Part shown: piece by piece, positions 61,535-64,000 of the stretch
Layout of the letters: each line of letters begins with the position of its first letter
Numbering within the stretch: the first letter of the stretch is position 1
NCBI GenBank assembly: GCA_963836605.1
Contig: CAWIKB010000009.1
Coordinates: 372,001 to 436,000, forward strand
Length of the DNA: 64,000 nucleotides
Direction: 5' to 3'
Origin: Bog-473 sp963836605
GTDB taxonomy: Bacteria; Actinomycetota; Acidimicrobiia; Acidimicrobiales; RAAP-2
Position numbers and translations under genes: made by a program
Notes under the pieces: model-generated
The model's database searches: none
The model's input: the letters and a program-made list of their open reading frames with translations, nothing else
Told to the model about the DNA's origin: nothing

Positions 61535-62518
61535 TCAATCCGCAAGCACCTCAGGGTTCACGATGTGCAGCGGGCGCGCACCGGCCATGAGCCGGCACAG
61601 GTCTTCTGCGATGGTGCCGGTGTGGTTGGTCTCGGTGTCGTAGGTGGCCCCACCGATGTGGGGGGTCAGTACCACGGAGGGGAACTCGGTCAGGGGGTGG
61701 TCGGTGGCCAGGAACTCACCCTCGAAGTGGTCCAGCCCGGCGGCGCCCACCTTGCCGGACCGTAGAGCGTCCACCAGGGCGTCGGTGTCGTGGATCCTGG
61801 CCCGCGCCGTGTTGAGGTAGACCACCCCGTCCCGCATCTTGGCGAAGGCCTCCCGACCGATCATCCCGGACGTCTCCTCGGTCACCGGGGCGTGGACCGA
61901 AATGACGTCGCAGCGTTCGAACAGCTCGTCGAGGGTGGAGGTGGCATCGGGGGCGTAGGGGTCGTAGGCCAGGACATCCATGCCCAAGCCGCGCAGGCGC
62001 CAGCGCAGGGCCCGGCCGACCGCACCCAGACCCACCAGGCCGACGGTCCTTCCGTTCAGCTCCCAGGCCCGGTAGCGCTGGTAGGGGATCTTCCCGTCCC
62101 GGTAGATCTCGCCCTGGCGCACATCTTGGTCGGCGGGAATGATGCCCCTGGTGGCGGCGAAGAGGAGGGCGACGGCGAGTTCGGCCACGGCGTCGGCATT
62201 GCGCCCGGGCGCCCTGAGCACCGGGACCTTGGCCGCGGTGGCGGCAGGCACGTCGACGTTGGTCGGGTCACCCCGACAGCTCGCCACGGCCATGATCGGC
62301 TGTTCGTACAATTCAGCCCCGCAGGTGTCGCCTTCGACCACCACCACGTTGGCGCCCTCTTCGGCCACCCGGGCCGCCAGCTGTTGGGCGTTGTAGATCC
62401 GCAGGGTGGGCTGATCGAGCCACGAATCGAGCACCAGATCGGCCAATTGATGGAGCAGATCCAGCCCGGGTCCGCTGACCGCGGCCGTCACGAGTGCCTT
62501 CGGCCGTGTCGTGCTCAT
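61535..62518 (-). CDS. 2-hydroxyacid dehydrogenase (D-3-phosphoglycerate dehydrogenase-like)
   Basis: A 327-residue D-isomer-type dehydrogenase. The NAD loop is VGLVGLGAVGRALRW, at about 158-172. The catalytic Arg is in NTARARIHD, the Glu in LDHFEGEF and the His in TPHIGGATYDT, so the active site is complete. It would interconvert a 2-hydroxyacid and a 2-keto acid. It is divergent from an FGGY kinase with operator site 6 between, and such pairs occur in sugar-acid and polyol catabolism. ATG 62518. Substrate not determined; serA-type function is unlikely given the context. Confidence 0.9.
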   Translation of the reverse strand: MSTTRPKALVTAAVSGPGLDLLHQLADLVLDSWLDQPTLRIYNAQQLAARVAEEGANVVVVEGDTCGAELYEQPIMAVASCRGDPTNVDVPAATAAKVPVLRAPGRNADAVAELAVALLFAATRGIIPADQDVRQGEIYRDGKIPYQRYRAWELNGRTVGLVGLGAVGRALRWRLRGLGMDVLAYDPYAPDATSTLDELFERCDVISVHAPVTEETSGMIGREAFAKMRDGVVYLNTARARIHDTDALVDALRSGKVGAAGLDHFEGEFLATDHPLTEFPSVVLTPHIGGATYDTETNHTGTIAEDLCRLMAGARPLHIVNPEVLAD

Positions 62519-62569
62519 TTCCTCGAACCCCTCTCGTCATGCTGAACGTCGTCCATAATGGCTTGATTA

Positions 62570-62583
62570 TGACTCCCGTGTCA
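62570..62583. promoter_or_regulatory. TGAC-N6-GTCA operator, site 6
   Basis: TGACTCCCGTGTCA, ending only 5 bases before the FGGY kinase ATG (62589) and 51 bases from the dehydrogenase start on the other strand. It would block initiation of the kinase transcript directly. Confidence 0.72.
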
Positions 62584-62588
62584 GGTTC

Positions 62589-64000
62589 ATGAGCAACAGT
62601 CGGGGCACCATCACGGTCGGCGTGGATATAGGGACGACCTCGGTCAAGGCCCTGGCCATCGACAGCGAGGGCGATGTGGTGGCCCGCAGCCGGGTGGAAC
62701 ACCAGGTGATGGCGCCCGAGCCGGATCAGCTCCGCCACGACGCCCGACGGGCCTGGCGGGCCGGACCCCGCAAGGCCTATGCCGAGGTGACCGAGCAGTT
62801 GTCCGCCTCGGGCAACGGTGAGGTCGCTGGAGTGGCCGTGGCCTCCATGGTCCCCTCGCTGACCGCCGTGAACCGGCGCGGGGTGCCGGTCCTTCCCGGG
62901 CTCATGTACGGCGACATCGAGGGGAGGCCGGTTGCGCCGGGTCCTGGAGACGTGACCGACCAGGTGCTCCCGCCGGTGGAGTCGATGCCTGACGCCGAGG
63001 GGTTCCTCCGCTGGGCCGTCAGGGCGGCACCCGACGCGGCCGGGTACTGGCCCTGCCAAGCCGTGGCCACCCACGCCCTGGCCGGTGTGCCCGCCATCGA
63101 CTCGGGCGTCACGGCCAGTCTGGGCTCGCTGCACGTCCGAGGGACGTGGAACACCGAAGTCATCGAATCCATCGGCGCCACCGAGTCCCAGCTCCCCGTC
63201 GTGGTCCCCATGTGCCAAGCGGGGGGCACATTGCCGGGAACCGACACGGTCTTCACCGGCGGGTCCATCGACGCCCTCTGCGACCAGATCGTCTCGGGGG
63301 CCACCGAGCCGGGAGACGTGCTCGCCATCTTCGGGGCCACCCTCATTGTGTGGGTGGTCACCGACGAATGGTTCCAGGTGCCCGGTCTCATCAGCTACCC
63401 CCACACCACGCCGGACCGGTTCCTGATCGGGGGCCCGAGCAATGCGGGGGCCCTCTTCGTCGATTGGGCCCGCAATCTCCTCCGCGGCGCCCCGCGTCCC
63501 GGACCGGACCGGGAGAAGACGGACCCTCGGCTCGGCGATCCATCGCGCGTCCCCGTGTGGCTCCCCTATGTGCGGGGAGAGCGCACCCCGCTCAACGACC
63601 ACACCCTCCGTTCGAACCTCTACGGCCTCGACATCGCTTCAGATGCCGCCGCGCTCGAACGCGCCGCCTTCGAAGCCAGTGGATTCGTGATCGCCCGGAT
63701 GATCGAGAGCTCGGGCGCCCGGTGCGGCCGCATCGTGGCCAGCGGCGGCGGCTCACGGGTCACGGCGTGGATGTCGGCCGTGGCCGATGCCACTCAGCTC
63801 CCGGTCGAGCCGGTGGCCGTACCTGAAGGCGCCGCCCGCGGCGCCGCCTACTTTGCCCGCATGGCAGCAGGCTTGGAAGTGTCACTGCACGATGCGTGGC
63901 GATGGGCGGGCGTCGGTCGTCGGATTGAACCAGATCCGAAGTGGGCAGCAGCCACCCGGGGCCGCTTCGAGCGCTTCTGTGATCTGGGAGACGGGAAGTA
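62589..64000 (+). CDS. FGGY family carbohydrate kinase (xylulokinase-like), 5' part
   Basis: About 470 codons are visible and the 3' end lies beyond the window, although most of the usual length is present. The N-terminal phosphate loop is ITVGVDIGTTSVKALAID (about 7-24). The second FGGY signature region includes ASGGGSRVTAWMSAVAD (about 387-403), preceded by VRGERTPLNDHTLR. It should phosphorylate a sugar or polyol using ATP. An aspartate base is expected near GLMYGDIEG. Divergent from the 2-hydroxyacid dehydrogenase across operator site 6. Substrate unknown. Confidence 0.9.
   Translation, partial: MSNSRGTITVGVDIGTTSVKALAIDSEGDVVARSRVEHQVMAPEPDQLRHDARRAWRAGPRKAYAEVTEQLSASGNGEVAGVAVASMVPSLTAVNRRGVPVLPGLMYGDIEGRPVAPGPGDVTDQVLPPVESMPDAEGFLRWAVRAAPDAAGYWPCQAVATHALAGVPAIDSGVTASLGSLHVRGTWNTEVIESIGATESQLPVVVPMCQAGGTLPGTDTVFTGGSIDALCDQIVSGATEPGDVLAIFGATLIVWVVTDEWFQVPGLISYPHTTPDRFLIGGPSNAGALFVDWARNLLRGAPRPGPDREKTDPRLGDPSRVPVWLPYVRGERTPLNDHTLRSNLYGLDIASDAAALERAAFEASGFVIARMIESSGARCGRIVASGGGSRVTAWMSAVADATQLPVEPVAVPEGAARGAAYFARMAAGLEVSLHDAWRWAGVGRRIEPDPKWAAATRGRFERFCDLGDGK

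Noticed and set aside
62476..62490. TGAC-N7-GTCA inside the 2-hydroxyacid dehydrogenase gene
   Set aside because: Same seven-base spacing inside a coding region; probably a chance CGCGGCC-rich match.

Overview
The window looks like chromosomal DNA of a high-GC actinobacterium. An Acidimicrobiia-type lineage is my best guess. The evidence is dense G/C third positions, F420-type luciferase-like oxidoreductase, P450 with a 3Fe-4S ferredoxin, many acyl-CoA dehydrogenases, lipid-transfer-protein thiolases paired with DUF35, and AftD-like arabinofuranosyltransferases. No rRNA, tRNA or CRISPR array was seen.

Region 1 (1-6906): the 5' part of a PaaK-like CoA ligase (cut by the window edge) and a TetR regulator on the minus strand. 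The TetR gene diverges from a five-gene plus-strand operon: P450, thiolase-like protein, 3Fe-4S ferredoxin, fused double acyl-CoA dehydrogenase and a carboxymuconolactone-decarboxylase-like protein. This reads as oxidative activation and beta-oxidation of a hydrophobic carboxylate. Region 2 (6907-10576): a secreted phospholipase C-like phosphoesterase flanked by two copies of a membrane-anchored collagen-like gene, the second one decayed. Region 3 (10577-36225): acyl-CoA catabolism, with acyl-CoA dehydrogenases, aldehyde dehydrogenases, AMP-forming ligases, family III CoA-transferase, enoyl-CoA hydratase, hydantoinase A, a GMC oxidoreductase with its small subunit, a thiolase/DUF35 pair, an LLM oxidoreductase, three amidohydrolases and one frameshifted ligase.

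Region 4 (36226-61534) is visibly more A/T-rich. It begins with decayed material: an SGNH gene fragment, a 109-bp inverted-repeat element, and IS630 and IS3 remnants. It then carries envelope genes: acyltransferase 3 and a separate SGNH protein, a sulfotransferase, glycosyltransferases (two fused to methyltransferases), a flippase, two tandem AftD-like giants and an FkbM methyltransferase. It probably makes and decorates a cell-surface arabinan or other polysaccharide. Region 5 (61535-64000) returns to high GC, with a 2-hydroxyacid dehydrogenase divergent from an FGGY kinase cut by the window end.

The strongest unifying signal is a palindrome, TGAC-N6-GTCA (consensus TGACACnnGTGTCA). A manual read of the window found six exact copies, all directly in front of start codons. 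They sit at 636, 10577, 18294, 21781, 25153 and 62570, and four lie between divergent genes. They tie the CoA ligases, acyl-CoA dehydrogenases, hydantoinase, GMC oxidoreductase and kinase into one predicted regulon whose regulator is not identified here. A second theme is damage by single-base frameshifts (three otherwise intact genes) alongside truly decayed duplicates and insertion-sequence remnants.
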